A DNA stretch of 64,000 nucleotides from Ensifer adhaerens (GCF_002007205.1 NZ_LAZS01000001.1:309771-373770), one strand, 5' to 3'; counted from the stretch's first letter, positions 16,536-25,033 are shown. Notes: generated by a model from the letters alone, not told the origin. Numbers and translations: made by a program.

Positions 16536-17474
16536 TCAGCCTTCGCTGAGCATTTCCGCCTCGACGCCGAAGCGTTCGAGCAGCGAACGGCGCATGCGGC
16601 CGATGTCGCGCATCGGCGGTTCACCGAAGTGGCGGGCATATTCACGGCTGAACTGCGATTGGCTTTCGTAGCCCACCTGATGGCCGGCATCGCCGGCGTC
16701 GAGGCTCTCCTCCAGCATCAGCCGCCGCGCCTCCTGCAGCCGAAGCTGCTTCTGGTATTGCAGCGGGCTCATGGCGGTAATCGCCTTGAAATGATGGTGC
16801 AGCGACGAGACGCTCATCGAGACACGGTTGGCGAGATCATCGATCCGGAGCGGCCGCGAGTAGTGTTCCTTCAGCCAGGCAACGGCGCGGCCCACCTGAT
16901 GCGGCTGGCTGTCGGTCGTTGCCATCTGCCGGAGACGGTGGCCATGCGGACCGGTCAAAAGCCGGTAGAGGATTTCCTGCTCGATCAGCGGCAGCAGCGC
17001 CGGAACATCGTCCGGCCGTTCGAGCAGGCGCAGCAGGCGAAGGGCTGCGTCTTCGAGATCCGGCGTGATCTTGCTGACGCTCATGCCGCGCGCGGAGGCG
17101 GCGGGAGCCGGCAGGTGCGAGAGCGACGCCAGCAGCGCCTGGATCTTGCCGGGATCGAGGGTGAAGGCCATGCTGAGATAGGGTTCTTCCGCCGAGGACT
17201 GGCAGACCTGGGACAGAACCGGCAGGTCGATCGACGTCAGCAAGTAGTCGGAGGCGCCGTAGATCAGCGTCTCTTCGCCGAGCACGACGCGCTTTGCACC
17301 TTGCACGATGATCGCCAGGCTTGGCCGGTAGGCAGAGCAATTGACCGGGGCCTCGCCGCCGTGGCGATGGAGGCTCAGACCCGGGATGCCGGTCATGTGG
17401 TCGCCATCCCGTCCGGCGAACCGGGCAATGATATCGATCATCTCTTGGCGGGCGGTCTGTCGCGTGACTGTCAT
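16536..17474 (-). CDS. AraC-family regulator with AraC_N cupin domain
   Basis: Encodes 312 residues. The N-terminal domain (about 10-190) is AraC_N: GIPGLSLHRHGGEAP, YRPSLAIIVQGAKRVVLGEETLIYGASDYLLTSIDLPV. The C-terminal double HTH (about 200-295) contains AVAWLKEHYSRPLRIDDLANRVSMSVSSLHHHFKAITAMSPLQYQKQLRLQEARRLM and YESQSQFSREYARHFGEPP. It is divergent from the zinc alcohol dehydrogenase, as YqhC is from YqhD in E. coli, which suggests an aldehyde or alcohol response. Two direct GGATCG repeats 21 bases apart in the shared gap are candidate sites. Confidence 0.88.
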   Translation of the reverse strand: MTVTRQTARQEMIDIIARFAGRDGDHMTGIPGLSLHRHGGEAPVNCSAYRPSLAIIVQGAKRVVLGEETLIYGASDYLLTSIDLPVLSQVCQSSAEEPYLSMAFTLDPGKIQALLASLSHLPAPAASARGMSVSKITPDLEDAALRLLRLLERPDDVPALLPLIEQEILYRLLTGPHGHRLRQMATTDSQPHQVGRAVAWLKEHYSRPLRIDDLANRVSMSVSSLHHHFKAITAMSPLQYQKQLRLQEARRLMLEESLDAGDAGHQVGYESQSQFSREYARHFGEPPMRDIGRMRRSLLERFGVEAEMLSEG

Positions 17475-17569
17475 AATCTACGGTCTTTCCAGCGGCTTAG
17501 CATTGTCTGAGGTGATGCTCAGATAAGGTGCGAGGACGGGATCTCCAGGGGCGTTTTCTCAATCTTGGA

Positions 17570-17596
17570 GGATCGTGCAAAAACTTTGCAGGATCG
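17570..17596. promoter_or_regulatory. Direct-repeat operator candidate for AraC regulator
   Basis: GGATCG occurs at 17570-17575 and 17591-17596 within similar contexts (GAGGATCGTGC and GCAGGATCGCTC). The 21-base period, two helical turns, is typical of AraC-family tandem sites. It lies about 100 bases before the dehydrogenase start and a similar distance from the regulator start. Confidence 0.45.
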
Positions 17597-17691
17597 CTCT
17601 AACGGTCACCGTGTCTGCCCCGCCATAGTTCTGATGCGTCAGGCCGGGTTCCTTCCGGACCTGCACCCTTTCCCAAAATGAGGACAGACTG

Positions 17692-18738
17692 ATGGCCATT
17701 GCAAGAGGATATGCGGCGACCGATGCGTCGAAGCCGCTGACGCCCTTCACCTTCGAGCGCCGCGAACCGCGCGACGACGACGTGGTGATCGAGATCAAGT
17801 ATTGCGGCGTCTGCCACTCGGACATTCACCAGGCCCGCAACGAATGGGGCAATTCGGCTTTCCCGATGGTTCCGGGCCACGAGATCGTCGGCATCGTCAC
17901 GGCGGTCGGCTCCAAGGTGACCAAGTTCAAGGTGGGTGACCGCGCCGGCGTCGGCTGCTTCGTCGATTCCTGCACCACCTGCGCCACCCGCGACCTCGAC
18001 CTGGAACACTACATGCCGGGCCTGATCGTGACCTATAACGGCGTCGAGGCCGACGGCAGGACAGCGACCCAGGGCGGCTACTCCGACCATATCGTCGTCA
18101 AGGAAGGCTACGTGCTGTCGATCCCTGACAATTTGCCGCTCGACGCAGCCGCACCGCTGCTTTGCGCCGGCATCACGCTTTACTCGCCGCTGCGCCACTG
18201 GAAAGCCGGCCCCGGCAAGAAGGTCGCAATCGTCGGCATGGGCGGTCTTGGCCATATGGGCGTCAAGCTGGCGCATGCCATGGGCGCTGACGTGACCGTT
18301 CTCAGCCAGACGCTTTCCAAGCAGGAAGACGGGCTGAAGCTCGGCGCCGACCATTACTACGCCACCAATGATCCGGAGACCTTCAAGGCGCTGGCCGGCA
18401 CGTTCGACCTGATTATCTGCACGGTTGCCGCCGAGATCGACTGGAACGCCTACCTCAACCTCCTGAAGGTCGATGGCGATCTGGTGCTGGTCGGCATTCC
18501 GGAAAACGCGGTGCCGGTGCACGCCTTCTCGCTGGTGCCGGCGCGCCGCAGCATTTCCGGCTCTATGATCGGTTCGATCAAGGAAACCCAGGAAATGCTC
18601 GACTTCTGCGGCGAACACGACATCGTCTCGGAAATCGAGACGATCCGCATCCAGGACGTCAACGCGGCCTATGAGCGTGTCGTCAAGAGCGACGTGCGCT
18701 ATCGCTTTGTCATCGACATGGCGTCGCTGGCTGAGTGA
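17692..18738 (+). CDS. Zinc-dependent NAD(P) alcohol dehydrogenase, YahK/CAD family
   Basis: Encodes 348 residues of the medium-chain dehydrogenase family that reduces aldehydes. Catalytic zinc ligands appear in [12 protein letters not shown] and MVPGHEIVG, and the cofactor fold in [22 protein letters not shown]. The structural-zinc lobe reads [20 protein letters not shown], where most YahK relatives have four cysteines; only two of the usual set remain. The start has AGGACAGACTG upstream. It is paired with a divergent AraC regulator, so induction by an aldehyde is likely. The precise substrate is unknown. Confidence 0.88.
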   Translation: MAIARGYAATDASKPLTPFTFERREPRDDDVVIEIKYCGVCHSDIHQARNEWGNSAFPMVPGHEIVGIVTAVGSKVTKFKVGDRAGVGCFVDSCTTCATRDLDLEHYMPGLIVTYNGVEADGRTATQGGYSDHIVVKEGYVLSIPDNLPLDAAAPLLCAGITLYSPLRHWKAGPGKKVAIVGMGGLGHMGVKLAHAMGADVTVLSQTLSKQEDGLKLGADHYYATNDPETFKALAGTFDLIICTVAAEIDWNAYLNLLKVDGDLVLVGIPENAVPVHAFSLVPARRSISGSMIGSIKETQEMLDFCGEHDIVSEIETIRIQDVNAAYERVVKSDVRYRFVIDMASLAE

Positions 18739-18798
18739 TGCATTTGTGGTGCGGCGCATCTAGCGCCGCGCCATTCAGCCGGTGGTGGCACGTGGTAC

Positions 18799-19021
18799 AC
18801 CCCCCTCTGCCCTGCCGGGCATCTCCCCCACAAGGGGGAGATCGACTTGAAGCGATGTCCCGCTTCACATTTGAGCCAAGTGGCGGTTCATGGCGTCTGT
18901 TGAACGCCGTAACGATCCGATAGAAGCGCTGTGATGATCTGCCGCCCGTTATCGGGCAGAATGGTGCCGCTTGTCGATCTCCCCCCTTGTGGGGGAGATG
19001 CCCGGCAGGGCAGAGGGGGGT
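18799..19021. repeat. RIME-like rhizobial intergenic palindromic element
   Basis: This fills nearly all of the 318-base gene-free stretch 18739-19056. The arms at 18799-18846 and 18973-19021 are near-identical inverted copies about 48 bases long, differing by one C. Each arm is itself a palindrome: ATCTCCCCC pairs with GGGGGAGAT around a four- or five-base centre. The 126 bases between arms contain no credible gene. The structure and the CCCTCTGCCCTGCCGGGCAT core match the RIME class of Rhizobiaceae intergenic mosaic elements as I know it; the family name is from memory. Confidence 0.75.
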
Positions 19022-19056
19022 AACCTTCCGCACAAAGCGGCGGCGCGCATCCCCAT

Positions 19057-19521
19057 TCAAACCAGCGGCAGCGGCCCGTCGTTCTTGATCTCTTCCATCA
19101 CTGCATAGGTGCGGGTTTCCTTGACGCCCGGCAGTGTCCAGAGCACCTGGCCGAGGAAGTTGCGGTAGGCCGCCATGTCCTCGAATCTCGTCTTCACCAG
19201 ATAGTCGAAGCCGCCTGCCACCATGTGACATTCGAGCACGGCCGGCGCCTGTTTGACGGCGGCGGCGAACTGGTCGAAGACGTCCGGCGTCGTCTTGTCG
19301 AGCATGACCTCGATGAAGACCAGCAGGCCGAAGCCGAGCTTCTGCGGGTCCAATCTCGCGCCGAAGCCCGAGACATAACCTTCCTTCAACAGCCGGCGGA
19401 GCCTTTCGCTGGTCGCTGTCGGTGACAGGCCGATGCGATCGGCAAGCTCCAGATTGGTGATACGCCCATCCGCCTGGAGGATGTTGAGAATTCGTCGGTC
19501 AATCTTGTCGATCTGATGCAT
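19057..19521 (-). CDS. Lrp/AsnC-family transcriptional regulator
   Basis: Encodes 154 residues. The HTH domain is IDKIDRRILNILQADGRITNLELADRIGLSPTATSERLRRLLKEGYVSGFGA, followed by the RAM domain with VLECHMVAGGFDYLVKTRFEDMAAYRNFLGQVLWTLPGVKETRTYAVMEEIK, close to true Lrp/PutR-type activators. The start at 19521 has GGGAGG upstream; the ATG at 19551 would overlap the M20 gene. It begins 19 bases after the amidohydrolase on the same strand, so the two are probably co-transcribed. Its downstream end abuts the RIME-like repeat. It likely senses an amino acid released by the amidohydrolase; this is an inference. Confidence 0.88.
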   Translation of the reverse strand: MHQIDKIDRRILNILQADGRITNLELADRIGLSPTATSERLRRLLKEGYVSGFGARLDPQKLGFGLLVFIEVMLDKTTPDVFDQFAAAVKQAPAVLECHMVAGGFDYLVKTRFEDMAAYRNFLGQVLWTLPGVKETRTYAVMEEIKNDGPLPLV

Positions 19522-19540
19522 CGTGCCTCCCACCCGTGCC

Positions 19541-20704
19541 TCAGGCGGCAAGTCGCGTTTCCGCGAGCTTCACCCAGTAGGAAATGCCGTGCGGGATCGC
19601 CTCATCGTTGAAGTCATAGGCGGGATGATGCAGCCCGGCGGTGTCGCCATTGCCCATGAAGACGAAGGCGCCGGGACGGGCGAGCAGCATATACGAGAAA
19701 TCCTCACCACCCATCATCGGGTCGAGGGACGGCTGGACATTGCCGGCACCGGCAATCTCGGCTGCGGCCTCGAGCGCGTAGCCGGTCTCGTCGGCATGAT
19801 TGACGGTCACCGGATAGTTGCGATTGTAGGCGACCTGGACAGTCGCGCCGTAGATCTGTGCAACCCCTTCGGCGATCGTGCGGATACGGCTTTCGCCGAT
19901 CTCTCGCACCTCGGGCATGAGGGTGCGCACAGTGCCTCCGAGCACCGCTTCCTCCGGAATGACGTTGTGGGCGAAGCCGGCGTTGAACTTGGTGACGGAG
20001 ACGACGACGGAGGCGAGTGGATCGACGGTGCGGGACGCGATCGTCTGCAGGGCGGTCACGATCTGGGTGCCGACGACGATCGGGTCGATCGTCTTGTGCG
20101 GCTGGGCGGCATGGCCGCCGCGGCCCTTGATGGTGATGGTGAACTCGTCGGTCGAAGCCATGATCGGGCCGACGCGGCTGCCGAAGTGGCCGACGGGCAT
20201 GCCCGGCATGTTGTGCATGCCGTAGACTTCGGCGATGGCAAAGCGTTCCATCATGCCGTCCTTGACCATCTCGTTGCCGCCGCCGCCGCCTTCTTCGGCC
20301 GGCTGGAAGATGACCGCGACTTGGCCGGCGAAGTTGCGGGTTTCGGCGAGATACTTGGCGGTTCCGAGCAGCATCGCCGTGTGGCCGTCGTGGCCGCAGG
20401 CATGCATCTTGCCGGATGTCTCAGACGCCCAGGGCTTGCCGCTCGTCTCGGTGATCGGCAGCGCGTCCATGTCGGCGCGAAGGCCGATGGTGCGGCCCGT
20501 GCCGAGATTGCCGCGGATCAGGCCGACGACGCCGGTGCGGCCGAGGCCCGTCACGACTTCGTCAACGCCGAACTCCTTCAGTTTCTTTTCGACGAAGGAT
20601 GCCGTATTTTCGACCGCGAACAGGAGCTCCGGGTTCCTGTGCAGGTGGCGCCGCCACTCGGCGACTTCGTTCTGGAGCTCGGCGGCACGGTTGAGTATCG
20701 GCAT
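19541..20704 (-). CDS. M20-family N-acyl-amino-acid amidohydrolase, HipO-like
   Basis: Encodes 387 residues of peptidase family M20D (hippurate or N-acyl amino acid hydrolase). Motifs are LHRNPELLFAVENTA, the metal site GLRADMDALPITE, MHACGHDGHTAMLLGTAKYL, the catalytic and ligand segment QPAEEGGGGGNEMV, VYGMHNMPGMPVG and the late His in GGEDFSYMLL. The insert KGRGGHAAQPHKTIDPIV is the dimerisation lobe. The start at 20704 has AGGA upstream and the standard MPILNRAAELQNEVAEWRRHLHRNPE N terminus; a much longer open frame upstream is antisense to other genes. It hydrolyses an N-acylated amino acid, yielding a free amino acid for catabolism. Confidence 0.88.
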   Translation of the reverse strand: MPILNRAAELQNEVAEWRRHLHRNPELLFAVENTASFVEKKLKEFGVDEVVTGLGRTGVVGLIRGNLGTGRTIGLRADMDALPITETSGKPWASETSGKMHACGHDGHTAMLLGTAKYLAETRNFAGQVAVIFQPAEEGGGGGNEMVKDGMMERFAIAEVYGMHNMPGMPVGHFGSRVGPIMASTDEFTITIKGRGGHAAQPHKTIDPIVVGTQIVTALQTIASRTVDPLASVVVSVTKFNAGFAHNVIPEEAVLGGTVRTLMPEVREIGESRIRTIAEGVAQIYGATVQVAYNRNYPVTVNHADETGYALEAAAEIAGAGNVQPSLDPMMGGEDFSYMLLARPGAFVFMGNGDTAGLHHPAYDFNDEAIPHGISYWVKLAETRLAA

Positions 20705-20857
20705 CGGTTCGTCCTGTCGGTCTGTGCGATCACTAATTGTATCTGCGTATCGGTGTGGATTGGCAGCAGTCCCTGTGAATGGGCTTTGCCATCTCCTCGC
20801 CATATAGGCTAAATAGCCGGACGAGACGAGGCAACAGCGGATTTTCGAGGTTCTATC

Positions 20858-21976
20858 GTGGTGACAGCAGGATTTTTCACGCGTGGCAAGGTAAAGGCGC
20901 TCGGAGTGACGGCGGCGACATGCGCCACGCTTCTCGCGGCGCTGCCGGCTGCGGCCAATCCGAGGCTGGTCGTCGACGTCAATTCGCTGAAGGTCTACGA
21001 GCACCAGGACATCTTCCAGAAATGGTATCCGGCGTCGCTGACCAAGCTGATGACGGCCTATACAGCCTTCCGCGCCATCAAGTCCGGGCAGCTCACGCTC
21101 GAGAGCCCCGTCATCATGACCAAGAACGCGGCCGCCGAACCGCCGAGCAAGATGTTCTATAAGCCCGGCCAGGCGATGACGCTCGACAGCGCGCTGAAGA
21201 TGATGCTGGTGAAATCCGCGAACGACGTGGCGGTCGCGATCGCCGAAACGGTCGCAGGTTCGGAACCCGCCTTCATCGAGCGGATGAACGCCGAGGCGCG
21301 CCGCATCGGCATGACGTCCTCGAACTTCGTCAACCCCAATGGCCTGCCCGGGCCGGGACAGTACACGACGGCGCGCGACCTTGCGGTGCTCGCCATCACG
21401 CTCAAGCGCGAGTTCCCGCAGTATTCCTCCTATTTCTCGCTGGAAGGCTTTACGACCGGCAAGAAGGATTATCCCAACTACAACATGCTGATCGGCCGTT
21501 TCGAAGGGGCTGATGGAATGAAGACCGGCTTCATCTGCGCCTCCGGCTTCAATCAGGTTTCCTCTGCCACGCGGGAAGGGCGCAGCGTCGTCTCGGTCGT
21601 GCTCGGCGAGGACAGCCTCGGTGCCAGAGCCGACGAGTCCGCGCGCCTCCTGCAGATGGCGCTGACGACGAGCGGCAACGGCAAGCCGTCGCTGGTGCAG
21701 ATCCCGCCCTATGGCGAGACGCGCGACATGGTGGCTGATGTCAGCAAGCAGATCTGCTCGAAGGCAGCCGCGAAGGTCCGCAGCGAAGGCCGCGACGAGG
21801 CCGGCCGCCAGAAGCTGCTCTCGCCCTATATCCATCAAATCAACCGGCCGCTGAAGCTTGCCTTCGCCGGTCTGATCGCCGGCAGCGGCGAAAAGGCGCC
21901 GAAACTTGCCGGCGACCCGGTCGGCCAGGGCGATGTCGCCAACGTGCCGATTCCGGTGCCGCGGCCGACCTTTTGA
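20858..21976 (+). CDS. dac: D-alanyl-D-alanine carboxypeptidase (PBP5/6 family, S11)
   Basis: Encodes 372 residues, a periplasmic peptidoglycan carboxypeptidase that trims the fifth D-Ala of stem peptides. The penicillin-binding motifs are SLTK (S-x-x-K, about 60-63), SAN (in VKSANDVAVAI) and KTG (in GMKTGF). An N-terminal signal region (VKALGVTAATCATLLAALPAAA) precedes PRLVVDVNSLKVYEHQD. The start is GTG at 20858 with GAGG eight bases upstream; a second GTG follows. The gene ends nine bases before the COG0523 GTPase, suggesting one transcript. The C-terminal Pro-rich tail lacks a clear amphipathic anchor like that of PBP5. Confidence 0.88.
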   Translation: MVTAGFFTRGKVKALGVTAATCATLLAALPAAANPRLVVDVNSLKVYEHQDIFQKWYPASLTKLMTAYTAFRAIKSGQLTLESPVIMTKNAAAEPPSKMFYKPGQAMTLDSALKMMLVKSANDVAVAIAETVAGSEPAFIERMNAEARRIGMTSSNFVNPNGLPGPGQYTTARDLAVLAITLKREFPQYSSYFSLEGFTTGKKDYPNYNMLIGRFEGADGMKTGFICASGFNQVSSATREGRSVVSVVLGEDSLGARADESARLLQMALTTSGNGKPSLVQIPPYGETRDMVADVSKQICSKAAAKVRSEGRDEAGRQKLLSPYIHQINRPLKLAFAGLIAGSGEKAPKLAGDPVGQGDVANVPIPVPRPTF

Positions 21977-21985
21977 TCGGAGTCC

Positions 21986-23149
21986 ATGATGGTCAGTTCC
22001 TTGCCGGCGGTGCCGGTCTCCATCCTCACCGGCTTCCTCGGTGCGGGCAAGACAACGTTGCTCAACCGGCTGCTGAAGGATCCCGATCTGTCGGATACGG
22101 CCGTCATCATCAACGAGTTCGGTGATGTCTCGATCGACCACCTGCTGGTGGAAGCCTCCAGCGACGGGGTCATCGAGCTTTCGGACGGCTGCCTCTGCTG
22201 CACCGTGCGCGGCGAACTGGTCGACACGCTCGCCGATCTCATGGACCGGATGCAGACGGGCAAGATCAAGCCGCTGAAGCGCGTTGTCATCGAAACCACC
22301 GGACTTGCCGACCCGGCGCCGGTTCTGCAGTCGGTGATCGGCAACCCGATCATTGCGCAGAACTTCCGCCTGGATGGCGTGGTCACGGTCGTCGACGCCG
22401 TCAACGGCCTGCAGACGATCGCCAATCATGAAGAAGCCTTGAAGCAGGTCGCCGTTGCCGACCGCATCGTCATCAGCAAGACGGGGCTTGCCGAGGCATC
22501 CGTGCGCGATGCGCTGACGGCCCGGATCCGCGCGCTCAATCCGCGCGCACCGCTGATCGATGGCGACAGCGCCGAGGCGGGACGCGCAGGGCTTTTTGAT
22601 TGTGGCCTCTACGACCCGTCGTCGAAGATCGCCGATGTCGGCCGCTGGCTGCAGGACGAAGCGCACGACGACCACCATCATGACCATGACCACGGTCACG
22701 ATCATCACGAGCACGATAACCATCATGATCATGGGCACGATAATCACCACCATCACGATGTGACGCGACATGGTGGCGATATCCGCTCGTTCAGCATCGT
22801 GCATGACCGGCCGATCGAGCCGATGGCGCTCGACATGTTCATCGATCTGCTGCGCTCGGCGCATGGCGAGAAGCTCTTGCGGATGAAGGCGATCGTCGCG
22901 GTTGCCGACCGGCCGGAGAGGCCGCTGGTGCTGCACGGCGTGCAGAACGTTTTCCACACGCCGGAGCGGCTCGCCGCCTGGCCGGATCCGAACGACCGGC
23001 GCACGCGCATGGTGCTGATCACCAAGGGCCTGACGGAAGATTTCGTCCGCGACCTCTTCGACGCCTTCACCGGCAAGCCGCGCATCGACCGGCCGGACGC
23101 CCAGGCGCTGTCGGACAATCCGCTCGCCGTTCCGGGCATGCGGTTCTAA
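21986..23149 (+). CDS. COG0523/CobW-family GTPase with histidine-rich metal loop
   Basis: Encodes 387 residues. The G domain has Walker A GFLGAGKTT, INEFGDVSIDH, the metal-binding CLCC motif (LSDGCLCCTVRGEL), ETTGLADPAP and the specificity segment VISKTGLAE. A long His/Asp-rich stretch (about 230-257) joins it to the CobW C-terminal domain. COG0523 proteins use GTP to load zinc, cobalt or nickel onto targets; the His loop suggests zinc storage or buffering. It probably belongs with the preceding carboxypeptidase. It could be a cobalamin-related CobW, but the other cobalamin genes are 8 kb away, so zinc is the better guess. Confidence 0.87.
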   Translation: MMVSSLPAVPVSILTGFLGAGKTTLLNRLLKDPDLSDTAVIINEFGDVSIDHLLVEASSDGVIELSDGCLCCTVRGELVDTLADLMDRMQTGKIKPLKRVVIETTGLADPAPVLQSVIGNPIIAQNFRLDGVVTVVDAVNGLQTIANHEEALKQVAVADRIVISKTGLAEASVRDALTARIRALNPRAPLIDGDSAEAGRAGLFDCGLYDPSSKIADVGRWLQDEAHDDHHHDHDHGHDHHEHDNHHDHGHDNHHHHDVTRHGGDIRSFSIVHDRPIEPMALDMFIDLLRSAHGEKLLRMKAIVAVADRPERPLVLHGVQNVFHTPERLAAWPDPNDRRTRMVLITKGLTEDFVRDLFDAFTGKPRIDRPDAQALSDNPLAVPGMRF

Positions 23150-23191
23150 ACCCTCAGGGATCGAAGCGTTGCCGCGCGGCAGACGTGGTGT

Positions 23192-23428
23192 CTAGGCGCC
23201 CTTGCGGATGAGGAATCGGTGGCCGCCGTCGGCGGGTGCAGCCTCTACGAGCTTGTGGCCGTCCTCGTTACAGAAATGCGGAATGTCGATCACCGCCAGC
23301 GGGTCGGTGGTCTCAATCTCCAGCAAAGCGCCCGGCGCCAGCGAGGTCATGCGCTTGCGAGTCTTCAAAACGGGAAGGGGGCACTTAAGCCCCCTCAGGT
23401 CGTAGACGATCTTTTGTTCGTCCGGCAT
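23192..23428 (-). CDS. TusA-family sulfurtransferase-like protein
   Basis: Encodes 78 residues with the TusA/SirA fold. The active Cys lies in LRGLKCPLPVLKTRKRM, followed by GALLEIETTDPLAVIDIPHFCNEDGHKLVEA. TusA-type proteins relay persulfide sulfur, for example to tRNA 2-thiouridine or molybdenum cofactor synthesis. The start overlaps the L,D-transpeptidase stop by one base (TAATG), so the two are translationally coupled although their roles look unrelated. A second Cys (HFCNED) is typical of the group. The real acceptor is unknown. Confidence 0.87.
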   Translation of the reverse strand: MPDEQKIVYDLRGLKCPLPVLKTRKRMTSLAPGALLEIETTDPLAVIDIPHFCNEDGHKLVEAAPADGGHRFLIRKGA

Positions 23429-24864
23429 TAATTGCCCCAGATCTTCCAGAAGGGCCGCTTCTTCGGCGGCTCTTCGGTCAGGACAGGCGCTTCTGCAACC
23501 GCATCCGGTGCGGGCGCTGTCGCAACGGCGGCGGTCTGCTGTGGTGCAGCGGCAGTCGCTGCGGCTCGTGCCTGCTTCTCGGCCTTTGCCGGCTCCTGAG
23601 CCTGTGGCGCAACGGCGGCCTGCTGTTCCGGCGTGATGACGACCGGCGCGGGCATCTGAAGCTCAGGCTCGCTCTTGGAGAACAGGCTCCAGAAGGATTT
23701 CTTGGGCTGCTCGACGGCCGCCTGCATCACCGGCTGCGGAATGGGATTGGCGGCCGGAACGGGCACGTGCTTGCCGCCGTCGGTCGCCTTTTCGAGTTCC
23801 TTCTTCTGGATCTCGACAGCCTGCTTGGTCTCTTCCGCTTCCTTCTGATCGGCGAGTTTCTTTTCGAGATCGCTCGCCTTCATCATCTTGCCGGCGTCAA
23901 GCGAGTTGCCGGTCGGGGCATAGGCGAGTTCGCGGCCGACTCGCTGCTTGGCGACGATCGCCTTGCGCTCGGCCTCGCTCGGCTCGTACCAGACCATGCC
24001 GTCATACTTCTTCATGGCCTTGTCGTAGTCGGTCTGGTAGCTCTTTTCGAAGGTCGCCATCGCTACCTGCAAGGCAGGCGGCGTCGACATGGCCGGGCAC
24101 TGGCCGCCCGGATTGAACGGACCGGAGGCCTGCTGGTTGAAGACGTACTTCTTCTCGCAGACGTTGATTTCCGGCGGGCGCTTGGTGACTTCGAACTGGT
24201 CGTAGCCGACCTTCAGCATCTTCCAGAAGTCGATATTCGGATTGTCGCGGTGCCGCGCCATGTTTTCCGCGGTCATGCGGAAGGGGAAGGCCTGCAGCTG
24301 CACGCTCTCCTGGCCGCCCTTGAAGCTATCGCGGGCGAGCGCGAAGATCTCGATCATCTGCTCGTCGGTCATCGAGTAGCAGCCCGATGACGAGCAGGCG
24401 CCGTGGATCATCAGGTGCGTGCCCTGGCGGCCGTTCGCCTTGTCGTAGACGTTGGGATAGCCGGTGTTGATGGCCAGATAGTAGTTGGAGTTGGGGTTCA
24501 TCTGGCGCGGGAAAAGCGGGTAGAAGCCTTCCGGCGCCTGACGGTCGCCTTCCTTCACCTTGGGCCCGAGCTTGCCCGACCAGGCGCAGATTTTATAGGT
24601 TTTCAAGAGCTGGAAGCGGTTGGCCGTGTTGGCCTTCCAGACTTCGAGCGTGCCCTCTTCCTTGAAGATACGCAGCGCGATCGGGGCCTGCTTCTGCATC
24701 CCGAGTTCGGACATCTTTTTGACCATCGGGGCAGAGACCTGGTACTCGGTCTTGTTCTTGACGGACTTGATGTCGACCGACGTCGTGGCGTCGAGCGCCT
24801 CGTTGGTGCAGCCGGAAAGTGCGGCGACAATGGCGGCGGAAGCTAAAAGGTGCCAGAAACGCAT
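23428..24864 (-). CDS. L,D-transpeptidase (YkuD) lipoprotein with long Ala/Pro/Gln tail
   Basis: Encodes 478 residues. The lipoprotein signal is MRFWHLLASAAIVAALSGC with lipobox LSGC, so the start is the ATG at 24864 rather than the TTG at 24888. The YkuD domain (about 60-230) ends in the catalytic motif HGACSSSGCYSM, whose Cys forms the acyl-enzyme when making 3-3 peptidoglycan cross-links or attaching proteins. Residues about 330-478 are charged and then Ala/Pro/Gln-rich low complexity, ending with KKRPFWKIWGN, probably a periplasmic spacer. Such enzymes are abundant in polar-growing Rhizobiales. The following tusA-like gene overlaps by one base. Confidence 0.87.
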   Translation of the reverse strand: MRFWHLLASAAIVAALSGCTNEALDATTSVDIKSVKNKTEYQVSAPMVKKMSELGMQKQAPIALRIFKEEGTLEVWKANTANRFQLLKTYKICAWSGKLGPKVKEGDRQAPEGFYPLFPRQMNPNSNYYLAINTGYPNVYDKANGRQGTHLMIHGACSSSGCYSMTDEQMIEIFALARDSFKGGQESVQLQAFPFRMTAENMARHRDNPNIDFWKMLKVGYDQFEVTKRPPEINVCEKKYVFNQQASGPFNPGGQCPAMSTPPALQVAMATFEKSYQTDYDKAMKKYDGMVWYEPSEAERKAIVAKQRVGRELAYAPTGNSLDAGKMMKASDLEKKLADQKEAEETKQAVEIQKKELEKATDGGKHVPVPAANPIPQPVMQAAVEQPKKSFWSLFSKSEPELQMPAPVVITPEQQAAVAPQAQEPAKAEKQARAAATAAAPQQTAAVATAPAPDAVAEAPVLTEEPPKKRPFWKIWGN

Positions 24865-24945
24865 CAGCAGAGGCCCGTTCAAACCCAAACTCGACTATCA
24901 GAGCCGCGTCCGCGAGGGGGAGGGCTCTCAGAGAATCACTAAGCG

Positions 24946-24951
24946 ATTATA
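24946..24951 (-). promoter_or_regulatory. Candidate -10 of the L,D-transpeptidase gene
   Basis: TATAAT on the minus strand lies about 80 bases before the ATG. No good -35 is seen at 16-18 bases, so only the -10 is proposed. Confidence 0.35.
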
Positions 24952-25012
24952 CTTCACGAATTCTTAACCCTGCAGGGTGGCCCTGCCGATGCGCTGTTCT
25001 TGACCTCATGAA

Positions 25013-25033
25013 TATGGCCAAGATTTGGCCATA
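25013..25033. repeat. Perfect 9-base inverted repeat between accA and the L,D-transpeptidase gene
   Basis: TATGGCCAA (25013-25021) and TTGGCCATA (25025-25033) are exact inverted copies around GAT. It lies about 90 bases after the accA stop and 150 bases before the L,D-transpeptidase start. There is no T-run. The length and tight spacing look more like a dimeric repressor site than a terminator, but no candidate regulator is adjacent. Confidence 0.5.

Noticed and set aside
18799..19021. Insertion sequence or CRISPR array
   Set aside because: There is no transposase, no direct target repeat and only two inverted arms, so it fits a RIME-type palindrome.
22670..22765. Tandem repeat in DNA
   Set aside because: It is the codon-level effect of the His/Asp-rich loop of the COG0523 protein.
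20705..22957. N-terminal extension of the M20 amidohydrolase to 1138 codons
   Set aside because: It lies antisense to dac and cobW; the real protein starts at 20704 with the conserved N terminus and a ribosome-binding site.
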